A stretch of DNA of 64,000 bases, taken from contig CM049311.1 of assembly GCA_026874595.1 (NCBI GenBank), forward strand, positions 43,343,676 through 43,407,675, given 5' to 3'. Origin of the DNA: Sipunculus nudus (Eukaryota > Annelida > Sipuncula > Golfingiida > Sipunculidae). This document shows, one piece after another, positions 12,885 to 24,525 of the stretch. Made by a program: the position numbers and the translations under genes. The notes below the pieces were generated by a model. The model was not told where the DNA came from, ran no database searches, and worked only from the letters and a program-made list of their open reading frames with translations. Position 1 is the stretch's first letter, and each line of letters begins with the position of its first letter.

Positions 12885-13930
12885 AAATGTACTTGAGAAA
12901 GCAGTCTTATCTGAATTTACTCATCATACTAAGAGCTAAGAATTAATGCCAGATTATCAGTCAGCATACTGTTACAGGGCAAATTACTTGTGTGAAACTG
13001 CACTAATCAAACTGACTAACAACACATGTTATGGGTGATGGAACATCAGGAAATTACAGCAATGATGGCAATAGATCTGTCAGCTGCCATTGACATGGTA
13101 GATCACTTAATTTGGTTAGAAGTGCTATATAATAAATTCGGTGTAAATGGAAAAATTTCTGGAATGGTTTGACATGTACCTAAGACCCAGATCATGTAAA
13201 GTGAATACGTGAGAAGTTTTCAAGGAACATGGACCTAATTTTTTTGGTTCCTCAAGGAAGCTGCAGGGCCAATCCTTTACCTGGCGTATGCCAGTACAGT
13301 GCAGGAAGTTATTGCAGGAGACATCCAACTTCATGGATATGCAAATGACCATGCAGTTAAGTGTTCATTCAGTGCTAACAATCATCAAGCAGAGAATGCC
13401 ACCATCCGAAAACTGGAAACTTCTACTGAGGACATTAAAATATGGATGGACTCAAACAGACTCAAAACGAATAGTTCCAAGACAGAATTCATAATGTTTT
13501 GTACCAATGGACAATTATCAAAATGCACATCATCTAAGTTAAATGTAAATGGAGAACAAGTTGAACTTTCAGATTCTATTAAATACTTGGGAGCTTGGCT
13601 GGACAAGCAGCTAAATTTCAAACATCACTTTAATTGAAATGTAGAACTGCAATGCATAATATTCATAGAATTAAGCAGATCAGATCTGTACTCACAATGG
13701 AAGCAACTCACACATTAGTTTGTGGACTAGTCCCGTCTCACATTGACTATTGCAATGGAATTTTATTTGGCCTACCAAAAAGATCATTAAAAAGCTACAA
13801 CATGTGCAAACCTTGTAGCAAAATAGTATTAAACATGGAAAAATACGAAAGTGCAACTGAAGCTTGTAAGGGTTGAATTAATGAATGTTTTGTAATTTAT
13901 TTAATAAAATTTATTATTATTAATAATCTA
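12885..13930 (+). pseudogene. LINE reverse transcriptase, C-terminal part (decayed)
   Basis: Continues the LINE at 423-1068. Broken frames give 'NVLEKAVLSEF', 'MPDYQSAY', 'AIDLSAAIDMVDH', 'WFDMYLRPRSCKVN', 'PILYLAYAS', 'LHGYANDHAVK', and a thumb-like 'SDSIKYLGAWLDKQLNFKHH'. This order is typical of CR1/Jockey-group non-LTR polymerases. The catalytic YADD is changed to YAND near 13337-13348. Stops and frameshifts occur at about 12935, 13030, 13205 and 13265. An AATAAA and an A/T-rich tail near 13902-13930 may mark its 3' end. It is non-functional. Confidence 0.8.
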
Positions 13931-14440
13931 AAACTGTTTTTTTTAATTATTATTATTATATTATTACTGGTTACCTGTTCGTGCTGCACATAGAACATAG
14001 TCTTGACTGTTGTCATTAAATGTCACTTTCGTGCTGGATGCTGTTCATGACTATGTTATGTGTGTGCATACACACAAACACACACACACCCTCGCTCTCA
14101 CACACACACATATATTTATATATATTTAAATATATTTATATATAGTGAAACATATGTAATAAGACTACTCGTTGGATTGGCCAAAGTGGTCTTAATTTGT
14201 ATTTGACAGGTCAATTATAACCAGTGAACCAATGTGAATGCATTCAGTTCCTTAGAACGTTTTGTTAATTGAGAGGTTTTCTTATATGACAGGTGGTCTT
14301 GTCTTTCAGACAGGTTCCACTGTGTGTGTGTTTAAATATATATTATATATTATATATATGCACCACCAACATGGGTTCAAATCCAGGATCAGCCAAATAA
14401 TTTCCATTGACCAAAATGTTTATGTAACAATGTCTTTCAG
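13931..14440. repeat. Non-coding stretch with CA/TA microsatellites
   Basis: No gene seen. CA-rich tracts occupy about 14068-14110, and TA-rich tracts lie at about 14110-14145 and 14335-14360. This is the sequence just upstream of the bZIP gene, so a promoter could lie here, but no core promoter element is convincing. Confidence 0.4.
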
Positions 14441-14466
14441 ATATATGATGGTTTACGAGACCTAGG

Positions 14467-14474
14467 TGACGTCA
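14467..14474. promoter_or_regulatory. Perfect CRE/ATF site TGACGTCA
   Basis: TGACGTCA is the consensus site for ATF/CREB bZIP dimers and lies 21 bp upstream of the candidate start codon of the ATF3-like gene. Mammalian ATF3 is known to regulate its own promoter through such a site. The alternative is that it is coding: if the acceptor at 14440 is used, these bases encode part of the exon. A chance 8-mer is possible. Confidence 0.35.
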
Positions 14475-14494
14475 GTGATGCACCTTGCCGGCGA

Positions 14495-14851
14495 ATGAGG
14501 GATCACTGCGTTCCACAGTGGGTCATGGCCGGAGAAACCTCACCGACGAGTCTGTACTGTTCTACAACCGCGCAAGACAACACGCCGTGCTCAGCTGCAG
14601 ACCATCACCTCCCAGCGCCGGCAACATTCAAAGTCGAGGTTAGACCTTGGCCTGTTCTGGGAGAATCCTGCATGGAGCACAGTGGCTCAAATGATGACAT
14701 AGAGACAAACACAGAGGGGGACATAGAACTTGCAACAGAGACCCTAAGGCCCTTCATAAAAGAAGAAGTTAAGAAAACAATCCAAAAAAACAGGCGGAGA
14801 AAAGGGCTGGCTGACGTAAAGTTAGAACCAAAACAACCAGTCCCAAATGTG
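14495..14851 (+). CDS. ATF3/JDP2-like bZIP factor, first visible coding exon
   Basis: Encodes 119 residues from ATG 14495. A second in-frame ATG at 14525 has a better start context (G at -3 and +4). Residues 85-97 (RPFIKEEVKKTIQ) resemble the conserved ATF3 N-terminal block before its basic region. IKEE (88-91) and VKLE (108-111) fit the SUMO-acceptor pattern; ATF3 is recalled to be SUMOylated at the equivalent lysine. The exon ends in phase 0 at a GTACGT donor (14852). The same frame stays open upstream to an acceptor-like TCTTTCAG ending at 14440, so this could instead be an internal exon (14441-14851) with an earlier exon outside or undetected. It splices to 17822. The role is a nuclear DNA-binding stress-response regulator by family; function is inferred. 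Confidence 0.75.
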
Positions 14852-15008
14852 GTACGTGTTTTCTTCTTAACTCTGTCAGTCACAAACAAATGTAGTATAT
14901 GTTTACTGAATCAGTCAGAAATGAACATGATAAATTTTATCTGAATCAGACACAAACAAACATGGTACATATTAATTGAATCTGTCATAAACAAATGTGG
15001 TGCATGTT

Positions 15009-16330
15009 TTTAGCTCAGCTGACTATAAGTCATCTGATCTATAGTCGTGGTCCATTGTCAGTCGTCCATCTGTCTACCCATCCGTCCGTCTGTCTGTCCA
15101 TAGATGTGGCACGTTTTGAAACCGTAAGACCTAGGAATTCAAAATTTGGCATAATGTTAGATGTCCCAAGATCTCTTACCAAGCTGAAACTGGGTCCTTG
15201 CGACTTTGTTCCTTTGGGAAATTAAGGAAAAACCTCAATTTTTTATTATAAACCTATTTTCAGGACTGCCTAATATCAAAACCACTCATCTGTTTTTCCT
15301 CATATTTACTATAAATAATCCTCTATATATTTCCTATATACATTCCAGAAATTAGGTCTGTATTATATAATTTAAAAAAGTTATTGGCCCAAACATAATG
15401 CATTTTATAAATGATCAGGAAATAAATTTGATCACTTAACACAAAACTTGTTAAAGCTAAGCACTTTTTTCCAGTAATATAACTTTTATTAATCAAAATT
15501 GAATTGTATACCCAAAATTAGAACAATATCTTTTATATTTTTTAAAATATTAGCAAAAAAAAAAATTTTGCCCAACTTTGACCATGGCACGTTTTTTTCC
15601 TGTAACTGCTGTGGATTTAATTTTCAACATGTTTTTATTAGCATTTGAACTGTTAACATAAAAAATTTGAAACCAGTTGATCAAAAACTGTAGATTTTAT
15701 TCAAGTTTTCAAGCACCATGTCATATATTGTTTACATCAAGCTATTGTTATGCAGTTTGCTAGAGCTCAGCTCCCCAGCTTCAGCTCTAAGTTCCTTAAA
15801 TTTGGCATACAGTTAGATGTCTCCAAAATTCCCTACCATGCCAAGAATTTGGTCACTAGGACTTAATACCTTCGAGATATTAATGAAAAAAAATTTTCCA
15901 TTAAAACTATTGTTACACTTCAAGACTGCCTAATATCAAAACCACTGATCTGACTTTGATCATATATAATATACATATTTTTCTATACATTTGCTATGCA
16001 CATGCCAGAAATGAAGTCAGTATTGCATAATTGTTTTAAGTTATGGGCCCAAACATAATGGACTTTGTTAAAAATCAGGAAAAATATTTACTCATGTTAC
16101 ATGAAAATTATTGAAGCTAGATAATTTTTTTCAAGTATATAAATTTGTTTAATTAAGATTCAATTGTATACCCAAAATTAGATCTTCTATAAGTTATTAA
16201 CATAAACATAAAATCAGTACCTTAAATTTTACCCAACTTTGACCAAGGCATGTTTTTTTCCTGTGAGTACTGTTGATTTAATTTTCACAGCATGTTAACA
16301 TAAGTATTTAATTTGTGTAAATCTGAAATT
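15009..16330 (+). mobile_element. Family A2 fragment in intron 1
   Basis: Begins with the AGCTCAG hairpin at about 15011. It is collinear with the left half of the full-length A2 copies (CCGTC-rich tract, 'aaaaacctcaatttttt', 'actttgaccatggcacg'). Two successive diverged modules match 26691-27470 and 27480-27960. The right end is absent. Confidence 0.65.
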
Positions 16331-17026
16331 TGAAAATAAAAGGTTGAAAATTAGGCTAGTTATTGAATTTTATCTTGAGGCTCTATGGTAGTCACTTGCT
16401 TTGTTCCAGATGCAGGCAGGCCACTCTAGGTCACTGGAAGTCAGCTATGCCAGGGTTCCTGATTTGTTACAGTCACTGGGGGAGATCCCCTGCTGTGACA
16501 GGTGTACAATTGTTCTAATATCACACCCCCTCCCCCTCCCCCCCCCCATGAATATATAAATATACATGTGTATGCATCTGATGTAGTGTTATATGACAAG
16601 ATTGAGATTTATGATGATGTAGTTTAGAATTATGAATCAACGTTTATATTCAGAAATATATGTTATACTGGAAATGTATACAAATTAAACTTAAAATAAA
16701 AAAATGAGGATCTAATACAAACATGTGTTTTTTATTTTTGAGCCTCAGCAGAATAGGAGATCAGGCTTTGTTTGCCCTGAATGTATATGCAAAAGTGTTG
16801 TTAATCCCACCATCCCCCCCCCCCCCCCCCCCCGGCTGTCATTGATCCTTTGCACCTCATCGTCACCTTTGCACTGGGACATTAGTTATTATTGCAAATG
16901 TGTACAATTTTTTAATTTGAAAAATAATTGGATTAGAAAAAATTAAGATCTAATTGAAACATTCTTGCCTCAGGAGAATGGAACATTAAGTGATCCGCTC
17001 TGTCTGTCCATCATCTTTCAGTTATC
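16331..17026 (+). repeat. Degraded repeat segment with C-homopolymers
   Basis: 'atttgaaaataaaagg' followed by 'ttgaggctct' recurs at 29395-29460, so this is dispersed repeat sequence. Runs of C occur near 16522-16548 and as 20 consecutive C at 16814-16833. Two imperfect copies of about 225 bp share 'gatctaat' near 16710 and 16946. No gene seen. Confidence 0.45.
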
Positions 17027-17790
17027 ATTGTAACCCCAGACAAAGTCAGGGGATACTATGTTTTCATACCAGTCCCGCCGCCGCCGCAGCATATAAATCT
17101 TGTTGGCGCGATAACTCAAAAAATATTTCACACATATTACCAGACTTGGTATATGTATAGATATGGGTGAGAGGACGACGCCTATTTAAAATGAGGTCAT
17201 GACCTTGACTAGGAGAGTGTCCTTGATCTTGAATAGGTCCAATTTTGGGGAAAATCACACAAATTCTTAAATATCTCTAGAAATCTTGCATGGATTGATC
17301 CCAAAATCAAGTTGATGGAAGATCATGGATAGGGTTGTCATGTTCCAGAAACTGGTGGCGCCACCTTTTAATCTTTACTTGTTTTCGTGCCATTTAATAT
17401 CACCAAAATTGCTACTTGACAGTACATTATAAGTCAAAAACTAATGGACAGATTTCTTTAATATAATGCATATACATAGATATGGGTTATGGGATGATGT
17501 TTATTTAAACTGGGGTCATGACCTTTCCTATGAGAGTGGCCTTGACCTTGAATATTGCCATATATGGTGAAAATCACTCAAAATCATTAATATCTCATAA
17601 GGGATGCATGGATTGGTCCAAAAATCAACTTGATCGAAGAATTTGGATAGTAATGTCATGTACTGGAAACAGGTGGCGCCACCTGTTATTCTTTTACTTG
17701 TTTTCTTGCCGTTTAATATTGCCATATATGGTGAAAATTACACAAAATCATTAATATCTCAATAAGGGATGCATGGATTGGTCCAAACCA
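17027..17790 (+). mobile_element. Family D1 fragment in intron 1
   Basis: Starts with the GTAACCCCAGAC-AAA-GTC hairpin at about 17031 and continues collinear with 10841-11400, with exact GGTGGCGCCACC at 17353-17364 and about 17672-17683. A 240-bp segment is locally duplicated (about 17500 and 17715). It ends some 30 bp before the bZIP basic-region exon. Confidence 0.6.
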
Positions 17791-17821
17791 GTGTTCTGAT
17801 GCTTTTACATCTGTTTAACAG

Positions 17822-17929
17822 CTGACAGCTCTCGACAAAGAGCGTCGGGAGAGGAGAAAAGCATCAAACAGACGTGCAGCTCAAAAATGTCGTGCTAAAA
17901 AGAAGATTCAGTATGATGGATTGATCAAG
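17822..17929 (+). CDS. bZIP basic-region exon (108 bp)
   Basis: A 36-codon, phase 0/0 exon between a TTTAACAG acceptor and a non-canonical GC donor (GCGAGT at 17930). It encodes a run of basic residues and the signature NRRAAQKCR (N-x7-R, including the redox-type cysteine of FOS/ATF3 proteins). Leu153 lies exactly ten residues after the invariant Arg143, where the first zipper leucine belongs. The 108-bp size matches the basic-region exon I recall for FOS-family genes. In-frame read-through would meet a stop two codons past the donor, so splicing is needed to complete the zipper in the exon at 22545. Confidence 0.85.
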
Positions 17930-20900
17930 GCGAGTTGAAACTCCTTCAATAGAGAAAAAACTGTTCTACATATTCAAGGCCCTCTTTTTTTCATATATCA
18001 ATTTTTTTCTTAAAAAACCGTGACCTCAGAATTGTTGCTAATTTGTGATCTTGCCATAAACATGAGTCCCATTCTTAAAGAGAATTGAGGAACATTTTTG
18101 TATTTTTCCTGAAAAGCTTGCAAGTTTCCACACATGTATTGACTGAAAAATAGAAAAAAAAATCACTTGCTCGCACCATATTTGCTCCCAGAGTCGATGA
18201 ACTTACTCTTTGTGTGGTCTGTTAATGACAGCGGTTCACAACATCTCAGAACAACATGCCAATGAACCACTCTGGATTCAGTAATCATCCCAGGGCTCTC
18301 CTTCAAATGCTAATTAAAATGACTGTTAATTTCTTTAAGGTTCTACTGTACTGCGCTTTCAAATTTATGCACATGCAATATAAATTATAATTGTCAGGAA
18401 CCTTGCTCTAGTCATGCATAAACCGCTTTTATTACAGGTCATTATAGTTTGAATTACAAGGGTGTGTTATATGTTCAATTATTTAAATGCTTCTAGTTTC
18501 TATGAAAGTTTTTAGCGAACCTGTGAGCTTATGCGATGGTGTGGCGGCGTCCTTCGGCCGTCATCTGTCGTCTGTACGTTAACTTATACTATCTTGAAAA
18601 TGGCAAGAATTAGCATCATCAAATTTTATGCATAAAATTAGTCATCTAAAAAACTCTATCAGATTTTGCTTATTTTTTGGCTAACTGCATTTTCTTAGAT
18701 TTAATAGGGAAAAAGCTAAAAAAGCTTTAAAAATCTGCTCCTCCGAAACTGTTCAGCCAAATTGTCCAATATTTTACAGAGATGATTCCTGGAACAATCT
18801 CTCTCAAGTTTGTTTGAATGGTTTAAAGTTCAGTGATTTATGGTCGAGTTACAGGAAGTTGAACTTAGTCATTTGTCCAAAAACGCATATTAAAATTATC
18901 TCAAAAACAGCTGAAGCTATCATCACCAAATTTTATGCCAATCTTGGTCACATGAGTCATATCTGAAATTGCAGTATTGGTGTGGCCACCTGGATCGGCC
19001 TTTTTCATACGGGGGTCATCAGTGCCCGTATCATACTGACGGTTACAAAAAACTTCTATTCTGAAACCATATGGCCAAATTGTTTAATATCACACAGAAA
19101 TGATCCTAGGGTAGTGCTTTCTGAAGTTTGTTCAGATGGTCTCAGTTCAGTGACCGTTGGCTGAGTTATGGGAAGCTGAATTTAGTCATATGCATAACAG
19201 CACATTTCAGGTCAGTTGCTACAAAGATCTTCTTCTCAAAAACCACTGGGCCAAATTCTTAAATCTCACACATTAATTATCCTTATATGTTGATAATTCA
19301 AGTTTGTTGGAATGGTTTTGGTTCAGTGATTTTTGGCTGAGTTATTGGAAGCTTAACCTAGCCATTTTGCTGTATTTTCCCATATAAGTTATAAACCTGC
19401 AAAACGTTTTTTGACTGACACCACTGAGGCCAATTTGTTTAATATTTTACAAGAATAATCCCCTGAATAATTCTTATAATAATTATCTTTTATGGTTCCA
19501 AAGAATGAATTTTGGCTTAATTATAAAGATTGAATTAAGTCATTTTACCATATATGTTAGCTGTGTAAAGCAGATTCATCTAGCCTGGCACGGGTTTTTC
19601 AGCATCCGTTACATCATGCCTCTAGACCTTCAGATTTCAGGTTATCTATGGTTAATATTGACAAGGATATTTGTTAAAAGCTTTTAAAAAATGTAGATTC
19701 ATGATTTTAGATATTTTTCATGTCAGGCAATGTTAACAATCACAGGTATACAGCTCTCTGTGGGTATATAAAGACTGCTATACATAGATTATAAATAATT
19801 GGAATCCATACTCAACTTAATTCAAGATTTCACCATCAGTGAGATGTATCTGTATTATAATTTTGCATTCAATATGCATCTGTTGTAATTCTAGTGAACC
19901 TGTGAGCTAATTCGATGTTGTGGCGGCGTACGCAGTCCATCGTCTGTAAGTTAACCCACACTATTAAAAAGCGACTGGAGCTAGAATCTTAAAATTTAAT
20001 GCAAAAAATTAGCCATCTAAAAAACTCTGCATTTTCTTAGATTTTAATGAGAAAAAAAATGAAAAACCTTTAAAAATCTTCTCCAACAAAACAATCAAGC
20101 CAAATTGTTTAATATTTCACAGAAATTATCTTTTATATCATCTCTTACAAGTTTGTTCGAATGGTTCAGGTTCAGCAAATTTTGGCCAAGTTACAGGAAG
20201 TTGAACTTAGTCAACTGTCCAAAAAAGCATACTAAAATGACAATCTCAGAAACGGCCGGAGCTATCATCACCAAATTTTATGCCAGTGTTGGTCACATGA
20301 GTCATATATGAAACTGAGGTATTGGTGGTGCCACGTGCATTGACCTTTTTGGTACAGGGGTCTTTGGTCATCTGAACATTAACCGAAAAATTTCTCAGGA
20401 ATAGCAGGAGCTACCATTCCCAGATTTTATGCAATAATCTGTCACATATCAAATATTGTGTGATTCAGCTTATTTTTTTGCTATCTGCATGTACTTAGAT
20501 TTTATAGGGAAAAAGGTGAAAAATCTTTAAAAGTCTTCTTCTTGTAAACGGTTCAGCCAAATTGTTCAGTATTTTACAGAAATGATCCCAGAGGCAAGCC
20601 CTCTCAAGTTTGTTACACAAATTTGAACTTAGTCATTTGGCCAAGTAAGCATACTGACATAGTAATCTCAGAAATGTCAGAAGCTAGCATTACCAAGTAT
20701 TGTGCATATGTTGGTCACATGACTCATATTTGAAGTTGCAGATTTCGTGGTGCCACCTACATTGACCTGTTTTTTTATGGGCAAAAAAAACTCACTATTT
20801 TAGTGTCTTTCAGCTTAAAATGTTTGTGATAAAACTGTCAAGTTGAATTTTTCAATTTTTTTCAAAAGAATTATTCTAGGACATGGTTCTTTCAATCATA

Positions 20901-22544
20901 TCAGAATAGATTGAGTTTGTTGATTTTTGGTTGAGTCATGAAAAGTTTAAATTGGTCTTATGGCCATTATAATGTCTATTTCAAAGTGAGGACTGCAATA
21001 GTGTTTTTCTACAAAATTATTGTTTCAATTATATTTTCTGTAACATTGCACAAAAATTATTCTTAGGTGGCTTTTGTTCAAATTTACTTGAATGATTTTT
21101 GGCAGAACTATTGGACCTTAAACAATGAAAGGACTGCATCTTTTATTATTCTAAATATTTTGATAAAAAGTTTATGAATATTTCAGCTTAAAAAAAAAGT
21201 ATTTTAGCCAAAGTCTTTCAGTATGTGTACACAGATTTACTAACAGGCCAAGATTGTGTCTGTATTTTTAAATAGGTTGAGAAACTGCCAACTGTTTCAG
21301 GTATGGCAACAGATAAAGAGTTCATTCAGTGCAGCCAGATATAGGTCAAGAGTTCAATCAGTGCAGCCAAGCACAAGGCATGTGATCACCTCATGGATAA
21401 CATGTGAACACCTCATGGGCACCATGTGATCACCTCATAGGTAGCATGTGATCAACTCATGAATATCATGTGATCACCTCATGTGTGTTATGCCCCTCAG
21501 GGCTGCATGTGGAGGCAATCTGAGAGCTTAAGCATAGGTGTGGCTACTATTTCAGATTTGGCAACAGGCCAAAGGTCAGTCTGGATCTATTTATAGCTTT
21601 GTCAGACTGTCAACTGTATCATATTAGGCAACAGGTCAAGAGTTTACTCAGTGCAGCCAGGTATAGGTCAGGAGTTCACTCAGTGCAGTAGCTGTATTCT
21701 ATTTATAGCATTGGCAGAGAGCCCACTGCATCAGATTTGGCACCAAAGTTCAGCCTGGATCTATTTATATCTTTGGCAGACTGCCAACTGTGTCAGATTA
21801 TGCAACAGGTCAAGAGTTCACTCAGAGCAGCCAGATACAGGTCAAAAGTTCATTCAGTCTAGCCAGGTGCAGGTCATGAGTTCACTCAGTGCAGTAGCCT
21901 GAGCAAGCAATTTGTCACAGTTCACTCGGGGCAACTGCCTTTCTCACCAAAGCCTGGTCAGCCCCATGCATCAGACTGAAGGTAAGTTTGATGTATTGGC
22001 CTAGTATTTTAACCTGTCTACGTGTCTTTGATGACTTTCTTGCTCACAAGACAGGTGTCGCCACCTACAATGACTTTTGCACAGTGTGTGTCCCTGCGTT
22101 TTTCTCAGGAGAGGTTTGATATATCAGTCTGAAATTGGGCATATGTATATATCTCTGATAGCTTTGTTGTATACAAGACTTGTGGTGCCAGCTACAATCA
22201 TTTTTGTGTTGTGTACACCCATGCCAGAATTTCAGCAGTGATGTTTGTGTAATTGTTTCTTATTCAAAATATTCAGTACATGTATTGTTCATATACATGA
22301 AAAGTAATGGTCCAGCATTGAAGCATTATACCTGGTGTATTTCCCAATGCACAGGTTTGCATTAGGCCTGTAGGCCTTGTTTAATTATGAAAGAAAAAAA
22401 GCAACGTCTTATATTTCTTCATCTGTGTTGAAGGGTACTTGTAAATGTTGTAGATAATTATATTTCTGTAACTGGTTTATTCATTGGGTAATGGTAGTAT
22501 TTTGAATTGACAGAGTGTGTCATTACCGGCCTTATTTTAAACAG
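17930..22544 (+). other. Intron 2 of the bZIP gene (GC-AG)
   Basis: Begins GCGAGT and ends TTTTAAACAG at 22544. 17930-18511 and 22382-22544 look like unique intron sequence. The middle is a complete family B element. GC-AG introns are a minority class, but the downstream heptad register confirms the junction. Confidence 0.7.
18512..22381 (+). mobile_element. Complete family B element, 3.9 kb, inside bZIP intron 2
   Basis: The left end AGCGAACCTGTGAGC follows a T-run at about 18512. The right end is a CACAGGTTTGC variant, then AGGCC-TGT-AGGCC and TTGTTT, ending near 22381. A second, degenerate left-end module lies at about 19895. Inside are the 22-bp tandem block (21378-21495) and repeated 'gttcactcagtgcagccag' units (21310-21900). 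No coding sequence is supported. It is the longest B copy in the window. Confidence 0.7.
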
Positions 22545-22856
22545 GAGCTGAGGGACTTAGAAACAGAGGTGGTGTCTCTACATCACCGACTCAAGCAATG
22601 CGAAGTAGAGAAGGAGAGCCTCCAAAATTACATCGACAACCATATACAGGTCTGTCCCATGACATCAGCAAATACGTCACTGCCTGTGCACACCGGAACT
22701 CATACGGCTACTTCTGCTCAGCTAGCTCAGCAGTTGACAGCTGGAGCAGACAACACTGAGATAACGCTCAATAATGATCTGATACCAGATCTCCCACTCT
22801 TTCAGGACCTAGACCATCAGAGTAGGGGGTTCCTGGATGAATACCCTAACCCGTGA
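22545..22856 (+). CDS. bZIP leucine-zipper and C-terminal exon
   Basis: Encodes 103 residues and a TGA at 22854. Joined in phase 0 to the basic-region exon, it continues the heptad: Leu153, Leu160, Leu167, Cys174, Leu181, His188. ATF3 and FOS also end the zipper with His in this register; Cys at the fourth position replaces the usual Leu. The zipper is followed by 'NHIQVCP', comparable to the ATF3 His-x-Pro-Thr-Cys end, then a Ser/Thr/Gln-rich and acidic tail. The predicted product from 14495 is 258 residues, longer than mammalian ATF3 (181), mostly in the C-terminal tail. ATF3-like versus JDP2- or FOS-like cannot be settled by eye. Confidence 0.85.
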   Translation, partial: ELRDLETEVVSLHHRLKQCEVEKESLQNYIDNHIQVCPMTSANTSLPVHTGTHTATSAQLAQQLTAGADNTEITLNNDLIPDLPLFQDLDHQSRGFLDEYPNP

Positions 22857-23545
22857 AGGACCCATATACACACATATATTTTTATACACAAGGGTGTATA
22901 AACTCAAGATTGATCCATTTGTGTTCAAAGTGACTTTTCGATGGTGCACAGGTGCCTCCAGTCTGGGCGTTATGTTTTTTTTTTTTTTTGTCTACATGCA
23001 TTTTGCGCACTTGCCAGGTCCAAATGCAAATGTTGTTGTAAAACCAGCAGATCTGGAAATCAGTTTTTCCATCATTATCTTTCATCATTGACTGGATTTG
23101 GTAATAATGTATATAATAACTTTATGTAACATTCATCATACTCTTTTTTGGTCGGGTTTAGCTGTGTAAATATTAGGTCTACTGCTTTACCACATGTCCT
23201 AGTTGGTTAGGAACTGAAATCACTTGGCTTCCTTGCAGTCTGAAAACAGCATGTACATATACTAGTATGTGAAGGATACTACCTTATAAGGTACAGTATC
23301 TCCTCAAACAAATAGACTCACCTCATAAGAAAACATTGTTATCTTTTTATTTTACTTACTTTTGGCAAAGAATTGATGAAATGTCTGGTAATCAGTCAGA
23401 TTAAAGATAAACAAGATTTAAGTAGATGTCTCCTGTAGAACAAATGTAAGAAAATCTGTATACACCTGAAACCGTATCTCTTTACCGTATATGAGGGGAT
23501 TAAGGCATGAGGTATTTATAATAAGCCCTCTCCAGGTACTAATAT
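22857..23545 (+). other. Probable 3' UTR and flank of the bZIP gene
   Basis: Mostly unique sequence without repeats or other ORFs. A T-homopolymer lies at about 22976-22989. No AATAAA is seen; ATTAAA near 23400 is a possible poly(A) signal. Confidence 0.35.
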
Positions 23546-24525
23546 TGATTTCTAGCACAGCTGACTGTAAGTCCTCTTAACTGTAGCATGTCCTTTGTCT
23601 GCCTGTCTGGCTGGCCGTCTTTTAAAAGTCCATAGAACGAAAACTGAACTTTTGTATACTGATATTTAAGGCCAAAAACTATTACCGTACCTGAAACTAG
23701 GTCAATGTGACCTTGTTCCTTCGTGATATTAAGCAAAAACCTCCATTTTACATGGAAAGCCATTGTTACACTTCATGATAGCCTATTATCAAAACTGCTG
23801 ATGTTAATTGTATCCTCAAGCTGAAAGTCAATGATACTCACCGCCGCAAGATTTTAGCTCAATTGACAAAGTCATCTGAGCTATAGTGATTGCTCTTTAT
23901 TCGTCATCCATCCAACTGTCTGTTAACAGAGCACAAATCATTACTGCTTAACCTTGAAACTTTTAACTGAAAACACATGGAGAATCTCCTTAGAAACAAA
24001 CTAAATTTGTTAGCCCTAGAATCTTTTTATGTAATATCTAGGGAAGACTTGGGCAAACTTTCTTTGAAACCTAAAATTAGGTTATGATGACGTATACTCT
24101 GCAAGTGACTAGCCAAAAACATGATTTTGAAAAACGAGACAGTCAGACTAGACTCAAATTGTAACTGTTAGGCCTTGCACCATATTAATCATTATACAAT
24201 GAGGTTCATGCCAAATTTTCTTTGAAGCCTGAAAGCAGGTCATGGTGATAAAAAATATGATTCTGAGCACCTAAACACACAGGCATGGCACCAAACTGTT
24301 GGGCCTAGAACCTTCTAATTTTTCCGTACATCAAAGGAGTTCCTCCTTTGAATCCTGAAAATAGGTCACTGTGACTTATATCCTTCTTGCTATGGGGCTC
24401 GTTTTTTAAACAAAAGCTCCATTATCTCAATAACTAATGCATTGATTACTATGATTAGTTTCATGCATTTTGATCAAATAGTGTTTCATCAATTCCTGAA
24501 GACTGGTGGTGCCACCTGTATTTTT
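23546..24525 (+). mobile_element. Diverged family A1 copies
   Basis: Degenerate AGCTCAG hairpin ends at about 23555 and 23857 lead into diverged A1 monomers ending in 'gactggtggtgccacctg' near 24503. The right end is absent. Confidence 0.5.

Larger units (their letters stand above)
14852..17821 (+). other. Intron 1 of the bZIP gene (GT-AG)
   Basis: GTACGT donor at 14852 and TTTAACAG acceptor ending at 17821, both phase 0. It holds family A2 and D1 insertions and C-rich tracts, annotated separately. No other coding sequence is seen. Confidence 0.7.
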
